From Lachnospiraceae bacterium AM48-27BH (GTDB taxonomy: Bacteria; Bacillota; Clostridia; Lachnospirales; Lachnospiraceae), in assembly GCA_003478355.1 (NCBI GenBank), contig QUFC01000017.1, forward strand, positions 1 to 64,000: 64,000 nt of DNA, given 5' to 3'. The position numbers and the translations under genes were made by a program. The notes below the pieces were generated by a model, which made no database searches, was not told the DNA's origin, and saw only the letters and a program-made list of their open reading frames with translations. Numbering within the stretch: the stretch's first letter is position 1; the number at the start of each line of letters is the position of its first letter. Below, piece by piece: positions 26,181-35,673 of the stretch.

Positions 26181-26466
26181 TCAAGCCTTCCATAATCCGT
26201 GCAGATTGCAATACGCATATACTGCTGCAACTTCCTCGCCCTCATCCAGAACGAAGGATACATTCGGCGCCTGGCCTGGCTTTAAATGCTTTCTCTGAAT
26301 TCCCAGATTGGTCTCTACGGACACCCACTCAATCCAGTGTACATCTACCATCGGATGATCTACAGAACCAATATTAACAATCAGACGGTTGCCGTCAATC
26401 TTATAATCCGGAACATGCTTCTCTGCTGCACCATCGGAAACTCCCGCCTCCAATTCTACCATCTTC
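26181..26466 (-). pseudogene. C-terminal half of a desulfoferrodoxin/superoxide reductase
   Basis: Encodes EKHVP, VDHPM-VDVHWIEW and YAYCNLHGLWK, the iron-site His and Cys ligands (H, H, H, C, H) of superoxide reductase centre II, and stops normally. The N-terminal part that should carry the first Fe-ligand helix, or the desulforedoxin domain, is missing. It is replaced by the start of a sigma-factor gene in another frame. An in-frame upstream start would give only an improper leader. Confidence 0.75.
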
Positions 26467-26586
26467 TTGATTGCCAAGGATATTTTTTGCAATAGAAGTG
26501 CAGTAGCTGCTATATTTAGCTGCTGTTTCCGTTATTGCTTTTTGGTCTCTGTCCCAATACAACTGTACGATTTCGGTATCTTCCAT
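26461..26586 (-). pseudogene. N-terminal 42 codons of a sigma-70 family factor, fused to the SOR remnant
   Basis: ATG 26586 with GGAGG seven bases upstream. The product starts MEDTEIVQLYWDRDQKAI and reaches AKNILGNQED, the region 2 start of small sigma factors common in Lachnospiraceae. It should then read AEECVNDTYL but jumps into superoxide-reductase sequence at GAAGAT. The two genes share the string AAGAAGAT at the junction, suggesting deletion through microhomology. Confidence 0.7.
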
Positions 26587-26703
26587 ATCAAAGCCTCCTT
26601 TCTGATCCTTTCACTTATATACACAACTTTTTCCCCAAAATCTCACACTTTTCCAAAAAATTTTTCTAATTTTCTATACCAAATATATCAGATTGTCGAA
26701 AGA

Positions 26704-26738
26704 AAGGACATAGCAAAAATTGATTATACTATGTCCTT
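26704..26738. repeat. 10-bp perfect inverted repeat in the gap after fucU
   Basis: AAGGACATAG (26704-26713) and CTATGTCCTT (26729-26738) flank 15 A/T-rich bases. It may terminate the fucose operon (minus strand, followed by TTTCTTTC). It lies in an AT-rich 281-base gap that otherwise holds an unsupported 48-codon plus-strand ORF from 26809. Confidence 0.5.
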
Positions 26739-26882
26739 ATAAACTAATTTTATATTAAATTGTATTGGCACCATTACGCTATACCGATATAACAAAAATG
26801 GTGGTAATATGAATATTAATAAAATATTTGCAGCCAAACAGGGTAAAGTACAGCATGGCGCCGCTGTAGGACACAAGCTACT

Positions 26883-27323
26883 TCAGGACTTCACAACGCC
26901 CTTCTGCAGCATCACATTGGCATACAAAGCCGTCTCACCTGTGGCGATAATCGCATACGCCTTCTTCGCCTCTTCGTAAAATGCAAACCGCTCCCTATGT
27001 CCGATAACTTCCGGTCCAAAACCTTCGCGTTTCTCAATGATTTCCTGATATACATTCCAGATTGGGGTCTCTACGTTGTCTCCGGGCATGACCTCCATCA
27101 GGGACACCGGCTGTTCCACATATGTATCCAGCGGGAACACCTGGAGAATCGCATCCAGAAGCTCCGGCACGCCATGTCCGTCCATGCGGATCACTTTTGC
27201 AGCCTTTCCCATGGACTCCGCCGGGAAATTACCGTCAGCAATAACCAAGCGGTCACTATGCCCCATCTCGCACAGCACTTTCAATAGCTCCGGCGATAAA
27301 ATCGCGGGAATTCCTTTTAACAT
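26883..27323 (-). CDS. fucU: L-fucose mutarotase
   Basis: 146-residue RbsD/FucU-family protein that interconverts alpha- and beta-L-fucose before isomerisation. The N-terminal catalytic His is in MGHSD near residue 21, DGNFPAES follows near 30, and the C-terminal GETALYANVMLQKG matches the family closing strand. Length is normal (about 140-150). It is the last gene of the fucose operon, 51 bases after the aldolase, and its assignment as FucU rather than RbsD rests on the isomerase, kinase and aldolase beside it. Confidence 0.93.
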   Translation of the reverse strand: MLKGIPAILSPELLKVLCEMGHSDRLVIADGNFPAESMGKAAKVIRMDGHGVPELLDAILQVFPLDTYVEQPVSLMEVMPGDNVETPIWNVYQEIIEKREGFGPEVIGHRERFAFYEEAKKAYAIIATGETALYANVMLQKGVVKS

Positions 27324-27374
27324 TCCAGTTTCTCCTTTTCCTCTCTTCTTTTCTGTCCCTTCGGATATGGGCAG

Positions 27375-28064
27375 CTACTCCTGGCTGTACTTCTTATAAC
27401 CCGGATGTCTTCCGGTTACTTTATAGTTTTCACGCATAGAAATCAGACGGTCAATGTTCTCCCTGCTGATTTCCTGGGCACCGCCCAACAGGTAGGCGTT
27501 CAGACTGATCTTGGCAAACAGTTCCAGCGTCTCCATACGATAGTAGGCGGTAATCAGGTCCACACCGACCGTCAGTGCGCCGTGGTTCTGCAAAAGCACT
27601 GCGTCATGTTCGCCCAGATATGGAGCAATAGCTTCCGGCACCTCATAGGTGGACGGCGTTCCATAAGGCGTCACCGGGATAGAACCCAGGGCGATGACTG
27701 TCTCAATCATGGAATACTCATCCAACGGCTTATTAGCAACTGCATAGCCTGTGGCCACCGGCGGATGGGCATGGAGCACCGCTCCCACATCCTCCCGCTC
27801 CTGATAGCAGCGCAGATGCATCTTGATTTCCGAGGAAGCGCGGTATCCCGGCAATCCCTCCAGAACATTTCCGTCCTTGTCGATGCGCACCAGTTTCTCC
27901 GGTGTGATAAAACTCTTGCTCATTCCGGTGGGAGTTGCCAGGAATGTGCCGTCCCCCAGCTTGACGGAGATATTGCCGTCATTGGCTGCCACCCAGCCCA
28001 ACTGCCACATCTTATGGCAGATATCGCAGATCTGCTCCCGAATCTCCATATAACTCAAATCCAT
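27375..28064 (-). CDS. fucA: L-fuculose-1-phosphate aldolase-type class II aldolase
   Basis: 229 residues. Zinc-dependent class II aldolase/adducin fold with AANDGNIS near residue 27 (phosphate site), ASSEIKMH (catalytic Glu near 78), HAHPP (two Zn His near 97) and NHGAL (third His near 158). It splits L-fuculose-1-phosphate into lactaldehyde and dihydroxyacetone phosphate. GAGGAGG lies nine bases before the ATG, inside the end of the kinase gene. L-rhamnulose-phosphate or other class II aldolases are possible by fold alone; the isomerase next door supports fuculose. Confidence 0.9.
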   Translation of the reverse strand: MDLSYMEIREQICDICHKMWQLGWVAANDGNISVKLGDGTFLATPTGMSKSFITPEKLVRIDKDGNVLEGLPGYRASSEIKMHLRCYQEREDVGAVLHAHPPVATGYAVANKPLDEYSMIETVIALGSIPVTPYGTPSTYEVPEAIAPYLGEHDAVLLQNHGALTVGVDLITAYYRMETLELFAKISLNAYLLGGAQEISRENIDRLISMRENYKVTGRHPGYKKYSQE

Positions 28065-28078
28065 GTTTCATGTCCTCC

Positions 28079-29572
28079 TCATGTTCCACTCCGCATACCA
28101 TCAGGCATATATGCCAACTGATAGATCCTGCGCCACGCCTCTGCATTATCCGGCACATACCGCTTACACGTTTCCGATGCCCGAACCACAGCACGAAGCT
28201 GCTTCAAATCCTTCATCTCTCCAAGGGCCATCAGCTGGATTCCCAGATTCCCCATGACCGTCGCCTCCACCGGCCCCGCGCAGACCACACAGTCACAGGC
28301 GTTGGCGGTCATCTGGCATAACAGGCTGCTCTGACAGCCCCCGCCTACGATATAAAGCGCCTGATACTTTTTCCCGGTACAGGCCACGATATCTTCCATG
28401 GCCCGGCGGAATTTAAGAGCCAGGCTCTCGTTGATGCAGCGGACGACAGCGCCTTCCGTTTCCGGAATCTGCTGGCCTGTCCGTCTGACATAATCCCGGA
28501 TTCGCGCCGGCATATCCCCTGGCACTGCGAACTCCGGAGCATCCGGGTCCAAAAGGCAGGTAAATGCATCTGCCTGGCTGGCCATCTCCTCCAGCTGGCC
28601 AAAGCTGAATTCTCTGCCCTCCCGTTTCCACTGATTCCGACTCTCCTGAATCAGCCAGGTGCCGATAATATTTTTCAGAAATGATATCATTCCTCCTGCG
28701 CCGCCTTCGTTGGTTACCTGCCGTTCAGCCGCCATCTCGCTCATGCACGGTTTATCAAGCTCCGTCCCGAACAGTGCCCAGGTGCCGCAGCTTAAAAACA
28801 GAAAATCCTCTTCCATGGCCGGTACCGCCGCCATGGCGCTCTGGGTGTCGTGACCGGCTCCGGCGATGACAGCCACCGATCCCAGGCCCAGTTCTTCCTG
28901 AAGCTCCGGCTTCAGCGTTCCGATTCGTGTTCCTGGCATGACAAGCTTTGGGAAAAGATCTTTTCGGATTCCGGCTCCCTCTAGGATTTCCTCCGACCAG
29001 GTGCGTTTCTTGGCGTCCAGCATCTGGGACGTGGATGCAATGGAATATTCGCAGCACATTTCCCCACACAGCAGGTAGCTGATCAGATCCGGCATGAATA
29101 ACAGCGTCTTTGCCTTGGCTAACACCTCCGGATTCTTCATGCGAAGGGCCTGCAGCTGGAACAGCGTGTTGATCTCCATCCGCTGGATTCCTGTAATCTC
29201 ATAAAGTTTCTTTTCTGGTATCCACTGGTCCACCGCTTTGCACATGCCTTCCGTGCGGTTATCCCGGTAGTGGACCGGATTCTCCAACAGCTCTCCCTGT
29301 TCATCCAGCAGGCCAAAATCCACACCCCAGGTGTCCACCGACAGACTATCGATAGGGCCTGACCCCACCGCTTTTGCCAGACCGCATTTTATCTCTGCCA
29401 GCAACCGCGGCACATCCCAGCGCAGATGTCCGTCTTCCTCGATGGGACCGTTAGCAAAACGGTGCAGCTCCTTCATCTGCAGATTTCCCTGGTCATAGGT
29501 GCCCAGCATGACACGCCCGCTGGATGCGCCTAAATCTATGGCTAACATTTGTCTCTTCATTTCAGACACCAT
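28079..29572 (-). CDS. FGGY-family L-fuculokinase (rhamnulokinase-like sequence)
   Basis: About 497 residues. N-terminal IDLGASSGRVML phosphate loop, DTWGVDFGLLD near 85 and the domain II motif SCGTWALFGTE near 270, followed by GGGCQSSLLCQ near 420, are diagnostic of the RhaB branch of FGGY kinases. Many Firmicutes use a RhaB-like enzyme as fuculokinase, and the genes on either side are clearly for L-fucose, so phosphorylation of L-fuculose is the likely reaction. Three starts (29575, 29572, 29560) are close; the ATG at 29572 is kept. The intergenic gap to fucI is under ten bases. Confidence 0.88.
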   Translation of the reverse strand: MVSEMKRQMLAIDLGASSGRVMLGTYDQGNLQMKELHRFANGPIEEDGHLRWDVPRLLAEIKCGLAKAVGSGPIDSLSVDTWGVDFGLLDEQGELLENPVHYRDNRTEGMCKAVDQWIPEKKLYEITGIQRMEINTLFQLQALRMKNPEVLAKAKTLLFMPDLISYLLCGEMCCEYSIASTSQMLDAKKRTWSEEILEGAGIRKDLFPKLVMPGTRIGTLKPELQEELGLGSVAVIAGAGHDTQSAMAAVPAMEEDFLFLSCGTWALFGTELDKPCMSEMAAERQVTNEGGAGGMISFLKNIIGTWLIQESRNQWKREGREFSFGQLEEMASQADAFTCLLDPDAPEFAVPGDMPARIRDYVRRTGQQIPETEGAVVRCINESLALKFRRAMEDIVACTGKKYQALYIVGGGCQSSLLCQMTANACDCVVCAGPVEATVMGNLGIQLMALGEMKDLKQLRAVVRASETCKRYVPDNAEAWRRIYQLAYMPDGMRSGT

Positions 29573-29580
29573 CACTCTTT

Positions 29581-31377
29581 CTACTTATATAATGGTCCGT
29601 AATTCTGGCATGCCCGGAAATCCTGACCTTCCTTGTCCATGCCAAATGCATTCCAGGCCGCAGGGCGGAAAATCTTCTCCTCCGGTACATTGTGCATGCA
29701 GACAGGGATGCGAAGCATGGAACACAAGGTAATCAGGTCTGCACCGATGTGGCCATAGCTGATAGCGCCGTGGTTGGCACCCCAGTTGTTCATCACATCA
29801 TAGGCAGTCTTAAATGGGCCCTCCTTGCCGTCACATCTTGGCACGAACCAGGTACATGGCCAGGTGTAATCTGTACGTTTCCACAGCTTATCCGTCACCT
29901 CATCCGGCAGCTGCACGGTCCAGCCTTCTGCAATCTGCAGCACCGGCCCTAAGCCCTTCACCAGATTCAGACGAATCATAGTCACCGGCATCTGAGCGGT
30001 TGTAACAAATCTGGAAGAATAACCGCCGCCGCGGAAATACCCATTGTCCGCCGTGTTCCAGGTCACTGCATTCATGATAGCTTTCTGATCTTCCTCTGTC
30101 ACATCCCACCACTGCTTCATCTCCGGTCTGCCATGCTCGTTCTTGGCCGCACCGCAGGCATCCAGACATGCCGCACCGGAGTTGATCAGGTGAATAAAAC
30201 CATCCGCTTCCTTGGCGACACCCTGCAGCTCGTAACCTGCAGCCTTTTTCACTGCATCACCGCTCCAGTAGGTACGAACATCTGCGAAAATCTGAGCCCG
30301 GTTGGTCAAAAGCTTCATAAATAACATTCCCACGCCGTTGAGCACATCATTTTCCGTTGCCAAAATATACGGCTCACGAGCTCCGTTCCAATCAAAGGAG
30401 GTATTTAAAAGCGCCTCTGCAAAATCTCCATTTGGATAAAAATCGGTCCACTGACGCTGTCCCTGGAAACCTGCCGCGATGGCGTTGTGACCGATGGCCT
30501 CCTCGGAAAATTTCTCTTTCAGCTTCTGATTGCCGCTCATCAGGTCCTTGATGATAACCATCATCTTCACCACGAATTCCCAGTCCTTATCCTTCTGCTC
30601 ACGGCTCTTCTGAAGCTCCGCCGGGTTCTTGTCGAAGCCCTCGATGCAATTTGCCTTTGTCCACGCCAGCGCCTTGTCAAACTCGTCCTTGTCGTAAATC
30701 TCTTCGGTCATCCGACGAATCAGCTCCACTTCATCCACAGACTCCACCCTCATGCCCAGATAGGACTCCATAAAGTCCACGTCGATGATGGAACCGCCGA
30801 TGCCCATACAGATGGAACCGATCTGCAGATAGGATTTGCCTCTCATGGAAGCTGCTGCCACTGCTGCACGGCCAAAGCGCAGAAGCTTCTCTTTCACATC
30901 CTCCGGAATCTCAGTGGCATCTGCCTCCTGCACGTCTCTTCCGTAGATTCCGAATGCCGGAAGTCCCTTCTGTGCATGGGTAGCCAGAACAGAGGCCAGG
31001 TAAACCGCACCTGGACGCTCCGTTCCGTTAAATCCCCACACTGCCTTGATGGTCTGCGGATTCATGTCCATGGTCTCCGCGCCATAGCACCAGCACGGGG
31101 TTACGGTCAATGTTATGTCAACGCCTTCCTTCTTAAATTTTTCTTCACAGGCAGCCGCCTCACCTACCCGTCCGATGGTGGTGTCTGCGATGACCACTTT
31201 CACCGGCTGGCCGTTGGAATAGCGCAGATTTTCCTCAAATAACCTGGCTGCGGAGCGGGCCATCTGCATGGTCTGTTCCTCCAGGGAACCCCTTACGTCT
31301 AATTTTCCTCTTCTTCCATCAATCGTCGGGCGGATTCCGATAACCGGATACTCGCCTGCAAATCTCTTCTCTGCCAT
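29581..31377 (-). CDS. fucI: L-fucose isomerase
   Basis: 598 residues, normal for FucI (about 590). Metal and catalytic residues are recognisable in ATENDVLNG (Glu near 342), FADVRTYW (Asp near 366) and the C-terminal [13 protein letters not shown] (His near 535). The N-terminal [21 protein letters not shown] is typical. The enzyme converts L-fucose to L-fuculose with Mn in a hexamer. It sits between the GH95 fucosidase and the kinase in a compact operon with a gap of about 63 bases upstream. Confidence 0.97.
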   Translation of the reverse strand: MAEKRFAGEYPVIGIRPTIDGRRGKLDVRGSLEEQTMQMARSAARLFEENLRYSNGQPVKVVIADTTIGRVGEAAACEEKFKKEGVDITLTVTPCWCYGAETMDMNPQTIKAVWGFNGTERPGAVYLASVLATHAQKGLPAFGIYGRDVQEADATEIPEDVKEKLLRFGRAAVAAASMRGKSYLQIGSICMGIGGSIIDVDFMESYLGMRVESVDEVELIRRMTEEIYDKDEFDKALAWTKANCIEGFDKNPAELQKSREQKDKDWEFVVKMMVIIKDLMSGNQKLKEKFSEEAIGHNAIAAGFQGQRQWTDFYPNGDFAEALLNTSFDWNGAREPYILATENDVLNGVGMLFMKLLTNRAQIFADVRTYWSGDAVKKAAGYELQGVAKEADGFIHLINSGAACLDACGAAKNEHGRPEMKQWWDVTEEDQKAIMNAVTWNTADNGYFRGGGYSSRFVTTAQMPVTMIRLNLVKGLGPVLQIAEGWTVQLPDEVTDKLWKRTDYTWPCTWFVPRCDGKEGPFKTAYDVMNNWGANHGAISYGHIGADLITLCSMLRIPVCMHNVPEEKIFRPAAWNAFGMDKEGQDFRACQNYGPLYK

Positions 31378-31440
31378 GTCTTATCTCCTCCTGAAATTCT
31401 CATTTTCGAATCTTTCTCCAATCATGAATCACACGATGCC

Positions 31441-33768
31441 TTACTTCTGCTGTCCCAAATCACTCACTTCCAACGGGTATCTGCAAAATGTCTCATCATC
31501 ATGAACCACCAAATCTATCACTCGGCCGTCTCTCCAGGTCATATCAATTACAGTGCCGCCCACCAGTCTAAGCCCTTTTACCCGTCCGCTTCTCCACTCT
31601 CTGGGCAGTGCCGGCAAAAGCTTCACCTTCTCACCGTCAAACTGGGCCAGCATCTCCAGAATCGCCATAGGGATTGCCTGGGCGTCTCCCACCTGAGGCT
31701 TTCCATGGGCCTCCAGAAACAGATTGTGCTGGGCATGCCGTTCCACAATTTTTGTCAGGGCCTCATAAGCTTTCTGCGGTTCACCCAGCCGGGTCCAAAG
31801 ACAGCTCATCCAGCCGTAGCTCCAGCCCTGGCCATCATAGTTGTTGGCCAGTTTCCGCTCCAGGGAACGCTTTGCCGCCTGAGCCAGCTCCGGTGTCTTC
31901 TCCAGCGTGATCATTCTCCCAGGAAACACCCCATAGAGATGGGACACATGGCGATGGCCTGGGTCCACCTCGTCGTAGTCGCCAATCCACTCCTGGATTC
32001 CTCCGGTTTTTTCACTGATCCTGATTGGCGGAATGTGCTCCAGGACATAACGAAGCCGTGCTTCAAAATCCTGCTCCTGAGCTGGAATATGCTCGATCAC
32101 CTTCAGGCACCGTCCAAACAGATCCCGGATGATTTCAAAGTCCATGGTGGCGCCGTAAGTAAATGTGGCAAATTTTCCATCCCTGTTGTAAAACTTGTTC
32201 TCTGGCGAATGGGACGGATTGGTTACCAGATAACCTGCACCTTCCACGCCTTCCGGCGCCTCCTGCAGAAAATCAATCAAAAACTGCGCCGCACCTTTCA
32301 TCAGCGGCCACGCCTGATGGTTCAGGAATTCCTCATCGCCGGTATACAGATAATGCTCATGCAGATGGCAGGAAAGCCACGCGGCTCCAAGCGGCCACAG
32401 CCCCGCCGGCACTGCACATGGCGCCGTATGTCCGAACACATTGCTGGCGTGATGAAGGGTCCATCCTCCAGCTCCATAGTAATCTGCGGCCGTCCGCGCA
32501 CCGGAGACACTCACCTGTTCCAGCCAATCAAACAATGCCGTCTGGCACTCGCTCAGATTGTAGGCCTCTGACGGCCAATAGTTGATCTGCAGGTTGATAT
32601 TGGCATGGTAATCACTTTCCCAGGGTGCCACCATCTGATAATTCCACAAGCCCTGCAGATTGGACGGCAGACACCCAGGCCTGGATGCGGAGAGGAGCAG
32701 ATACCGGTGATAATGAACCAGCAGCGCATAGAAATTCTCATCCTTTCCGCCCCGGCGCAGCCTCCTCAGGCGTTGGTAAGTATCCAGCCCGGCCACCTCA
32801 TCCTGACATCCATCGTCCAATTCCAGCTCAAACCGGCTGTAATACCCCTGGTACTCCTCCACATGCTTCTCACGAACTGTCTCAAAGGATTCCTCCGCTG
32901 CCATCCGGCACTCCTGCATGCACTGTACCAAATCCCTGCTGCACGATTCCGCGCTGCTGCCGTCCTCTCCATTCTCTCCACGTCTAAAATCCGTTCTCCC
33001 TGCCAAAAAGATATCCACCACATCCGCACCGTGAATCAAAATGGTCGGTCTTGCTGTCTGACGAAGCTGGCGAAACTGCATCGTACCGCCCTGGGGAACC
33101 ACCTGGACCACACAGGAAAAATGAATTCCATCGCCGCCGCACCTGCCTTCCAGAATCAGACTTCCCGGTTCACCGGCAGTGACCTGGCCGTATTCCTCAC
33201 GGCTCAGAGTCACTTCCAGGTTCAGTTTCTTCCCTGCAGGACATGTGTAACGAACTGCCACAGCCTGATGGGGCGCAGAGACAAAATATTCCCGTTTCCA
33301 GGAGCCCGGTGTTTTGGCACCACCGCCAGCGTCTTCCTGATCCCCCAAAAACCTTTCGTCCTCCGTATATTCCACCTGTACCGTTCCTGTATCCAGGTCC
33401 AGGACTCTCTCGTAATCATCGAACTCCACCGGTTCCAGATTCTGGACAGTCAGTTCTCCCAGCGCCTGGTAGGAGCCAAACCACCGTTTTTCCGGCATGA
33501 TTCCCTCCATCACCAGCGCTTCCACCTGCTCACTTTCTCCAGCAAACAGGCACTTCTGAATCTCCTTCATGGTATCCCTGGCATCCGTGCGGATACAATC
33601 ATCCGGATGTCCCAGCCACACAGATTCCTCATTGATGTACATGTGGTCGCGGTTCACGCCGCCCTCCACCATGACACCCAAACGGCCATTGCCCAGAGGC
33701 AGACCTTCAATCCAGTTGTCTGCTGGACGCCGATACCACAAGGTCTTTCTTATATCGTGTTCTGCCAT
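31441..33768 (-). CDS. GH95 alpha-L-fucosidase
   Basis: 775 residues, full length for GH95. The N-terminal beta-sandwich begins LWYRRPADNWIEGLPLGNGRLG; the helical barrel contains NLQGLWN, DYHANINLQINYWP (the Asn pair acting as base in the Bifidobacterium enzyme) and a late region with VDPGHRHVSHLYG. There is no signal peptide, so this is a cytoplasmic enzyme. It would act on short fucosylated glycans brought in by the ABC importer encoded upstream and feed L-fucose to FucU, FucI and the kinase. Linkage is probably alpha-1,2 by family precedent; alpha-L-galactosidase activity is known in some members. Confidence 0.92.
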   Translation of the reverse strand: MAEHDIRKTLWYRRPADNWIEGLPLGNGRLGVMVEGGVNRDHMYINEESVWLGHPDDCIRTDARDTMKEIQKCLFAGESEQVEALVMEGIMPEKRWFGSYQALGELTVQNLEPVEFDDYERVLDLDTGTVQVEYTEDERFLGDQEDAGGGAKTPGSWKREYFVSAPHQAVAVRYTCPAGKKLNLEVTLSREEYGQVTAGEPGSLILEGRCGGDGIHFSCVVQVVPQGGTMQFRQLRQTARPTILIHGADVVDIFLAGRTDFRRGENGEDGSSAESCSRDLVQCMQECRMAAEESFETVREKHVEEYQGYYSRFELELDDGCQDEVAGLDTYQRLRRLRRGGKDENFYALLVHYHRYLLLSASRPGCLPSNLQGLWNYQMVAPWESDYHANINLQINYWPSEAYNLSECQTALFDWLEQVSVSGARTAADYYGAGGWTLHHASNVFGHTAPCAVPAGLWPLGAAWLSCHLHEHYLYTGDEEFLNHQAWPLMKGAAQFLIDFLQEAPEGVEGAGYLVTNPSHSPENKFYNRDGKFATFTYGATMDFEIIRDLFGRCLKVIEHIPAQEQDFEARLRYVLEHIPPIRISEKTGGIQEWIGDYDEVDPGHRHVSHLYGVFPGRMITLEKTPELAQAAKRSLERKLANNYDGQGWSYGWMSCLWTRLGEPQKAYEALTKIVERHAQHNLFLEAHGKPQVGDAQAIPMAILEMLAQFDGEKVKLLPALPREWRSGRVKGLRLVGGTVIDMTWRDGRVIDLVVHDDETFCRYPLEVSDLGQQK

Positions 33769-33784
33769 CGTTCACCTCGTCTAT

Positions 33785-35590
33785 TCACTGCTGCCGATAC
33801 TCCATCTTCCAGCCAACCTTCACACAGCGCTCACCTGCTGCCAGAGTCTTCTTCCAGACTGCGCCAGCTGCCAGACGGCCATGAGGTGTATCGTAGTCCT
33901 GCTCCTTGCAGCTGCGATAACCCTCGTGCTCCGGTATCTCATCCACATTCTGCAGTACCTGGTAAGCCTGGCACTCCCCGTATCCTTCTGCCTCAAACGC
34001 AGTGACACAGCCCGCGCCGAAGCTTACGCGGCTTCCATCTGCCTGAGGCTCCCTGGAAAATGTCTGCATTTCCAGAGCCACTTCCCGTACCTGCCATGAC
34101 TCGTCGATGGCAAACTCATCCTCGCGGATAATCACACCGTCACGGAATCGGTATGTGGTCACGGAGGAGATGCCCTCTGCCTTCCTTGGGCTCATCTCTC
34201 CCATCAGGCACAGTTCCTTCTGTCGGCAGACCACGGTGAAACCGCTGTCCTCTTCCCTGGTCTCAATCTGGGAAATATAGGAAACCGGCATCACTACGTC
34301 CCCATTTTCCATCACCAGCTTTGGCACCATAGCACCGCAGCACACATCCGGGACGCCTTCCGATACAAAATTCTGCCGTGGAACCGGCATATAAGGATCC
34401 CTGCTGAAATATTTTGTTCCTCCGTTGATTAACGGCAGTGACCACACCATCTTGCCCTGACGCACAATCACCAGGCCACGGTCATACTCATCCTTCGCAA
34501 AACGGATAAAGGAATAGGCCTCCTGCGCATCCAAAAGCTTCTCCCAGCCCTCCGGCTCCTCCAGCTTGTCATACCCCGCCTTCGCCCAGTGGCTTAAGGA
34601 GTTGACCGCCTGCATATGAAGGCTCAGATTCTCACTGAGAATCCGGTTCTTGTTGCGGTACTGGTCTGTCTTTCGCCCTTTCTCCCACATATTGATGGAC
34701 TGCATCTCCTCGTCATACCAGAAATCCACCAGGCTTCTCAGAATCCGCATGGTATAACCATAAGCCAGCTTTTCCTCTTCCTCCGTGAAGATTCCTCCCA
34801 GCTCAGCCGCTGCGGAAAGCACCTCCAGCGCTGCCGTGTCACCGTAAGCGCCGATGCTGCGTCCGTAGGAAAATCCGGTTCCCGCCTCATTGGCCAATTT
34901 CAGGAAAATGTGTGCCGAGCGGTCCAGCATCTGGCGAATCAAATCCGGTTCATGGAAATTGGTCTCCAGCACCAGCGCCGTAATCTCACTGGGAATCAGG
35001 ATGCTGTACCGGTCAAAACGTCCTTCGCCCTTAGTCTCGTCCATATATCCAAACTCGCCGGAAAATGTCTGAATGTGGTTGATCAGCCGATCAAGCAGAA
35101 TCCAGCTGTGTTTCTCCGGCTCCCAGCTAAGCAGTTCCCGATACCGGGCGATTCCAAATGCCACACCATAATAGTTGGTGGGCTTTCCGATCAGCGCATA
35201 ATTATCCTCAATATCCACAAATGTTCGCCAATCCAGCACCTTTTTCAACAAATCCATCGTCTCTTCATCCACAGCCTGCTCCAGATACCCGGCAGTCTGC
35301 AGACGATACAGGCCGGTGATGCCATTTAAGGTACCCCAGGTATCCATGGGCATCTTCGCCAGCATGGGGATAACGCTTTTCAGCCCCGCCATGGCCGCAT
35401 CGAACTCATCACTGTCCTTCAGATACTCCAGCACCACATAGCTGCACAGATTAATGGCCTTTCCCGCAACAAACTGTGCCTTGTCGTTATATCCCCAGAC
35501 ACCGTCCATAGTCAGAGCTTCCTTCTCTTTCACGATGCTCCAGAACAGCTGGGTCATGTGCTGTTTTAACGCTTCCTTGATCTTCTTCAT
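33785..35590 (-). CDS. uncharacterised protein of the fucoside operon, probable (alpha/alpha) toroid
   Basis: About 601 residues from ATG 35590 (GGAAA upstream). The first 380 residues are regular amphipathic helices with Trp and Tyr clusters (WGTLNGITGLYRLQ, NYALIGKPTNYYGVAFGIARY, GTGFSYGRSIGAYGDTAALE); the rest looks beta-rich (GAMVPKLVMENGDVVMP, TTYRFRDGVI). This suggests a toroid plus beta-sandwich, as in heparinase-type lyases and several GH families, but I do not recognise a named family or catalytic motif. There is no signal peptide. Placed 17 bases before the GH95 gene, it is almost certainly used in breakdown of the same imported glycan. Confidence 0.75.
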   Translation of the reverse strand: MKKIKEALKQHMTQLFWSIVKEKEALTMDGVWGYNDKAQFVAGKAINLCSYVVLEYLKDSDEFDAAMAGLKSVIPMLAKMPMDTWGTLNGITGLYRLQTAGYLEQAVDEETMDLLKKVLDWRTFVDIEDNYALIGKPTNYYGVAFGIARYRELLSWEPEKHSWILLDRLINHIQTFSGEFGYMDETKGEGRFDRYSILIPSEITALVLETNFHEPDLIRQMLDRSAHIFLKLANEAGTGFSYGRSIGAYGDTAALEVLSAAAELGGIFTEEEEKLAYGYTMRILRSLVDFWYDEEMQSINMWEKGRKTDQYRNKNRILSENLSLHMQAVNSLSHWAKAGYDKLEEPEGWEKLLDAQEAYSFIRFAKDEYDRGLVIVRQGKMVWSLPLINGGTKYFSRDPYMPVPRQNFVSEGVPDVCCGAMVPKLVMENGDVVMPVSYISQIETREEDSGFTVVCRQKELCLMGEMSPRKAEGISSVTTYRFRDGVIIREDEFAIDESWQVREVALEMQTFSREPQADGSRVSFGAGCVTAFEAEGYGECQAYQVLQNVDEIPEHEGYRSCKEQDYDTPHGRLAAGAVWKKTLAAGERCVKVGWKMEYRQQ

Positions 35591-35673
35591 ACTTATTTCC
35601 TTTCTTCGCGCTTCACGACTTTTCTGCCTGAACGAGGTTTCATCGCTTCCTCTGTTCCAGATACCCATTCCCT

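Noticed and set aside
26809..26955. 48-codon plus-strand ORF starting MNINKIFAAKQGK
   Set aside because: It has a weak ribosome site, but half of it runs antisense into fucU and no family is recognised. It may be a gene fragment; support is too thin to list it as a gene.
32605..34005. 466-codon plus-strand ORF opposite the GH95 gene
   Set aside because: It is the shadow of a GC-rich coding gene, with no start signal and no recognisable domains; the minus-strand gene is certain.
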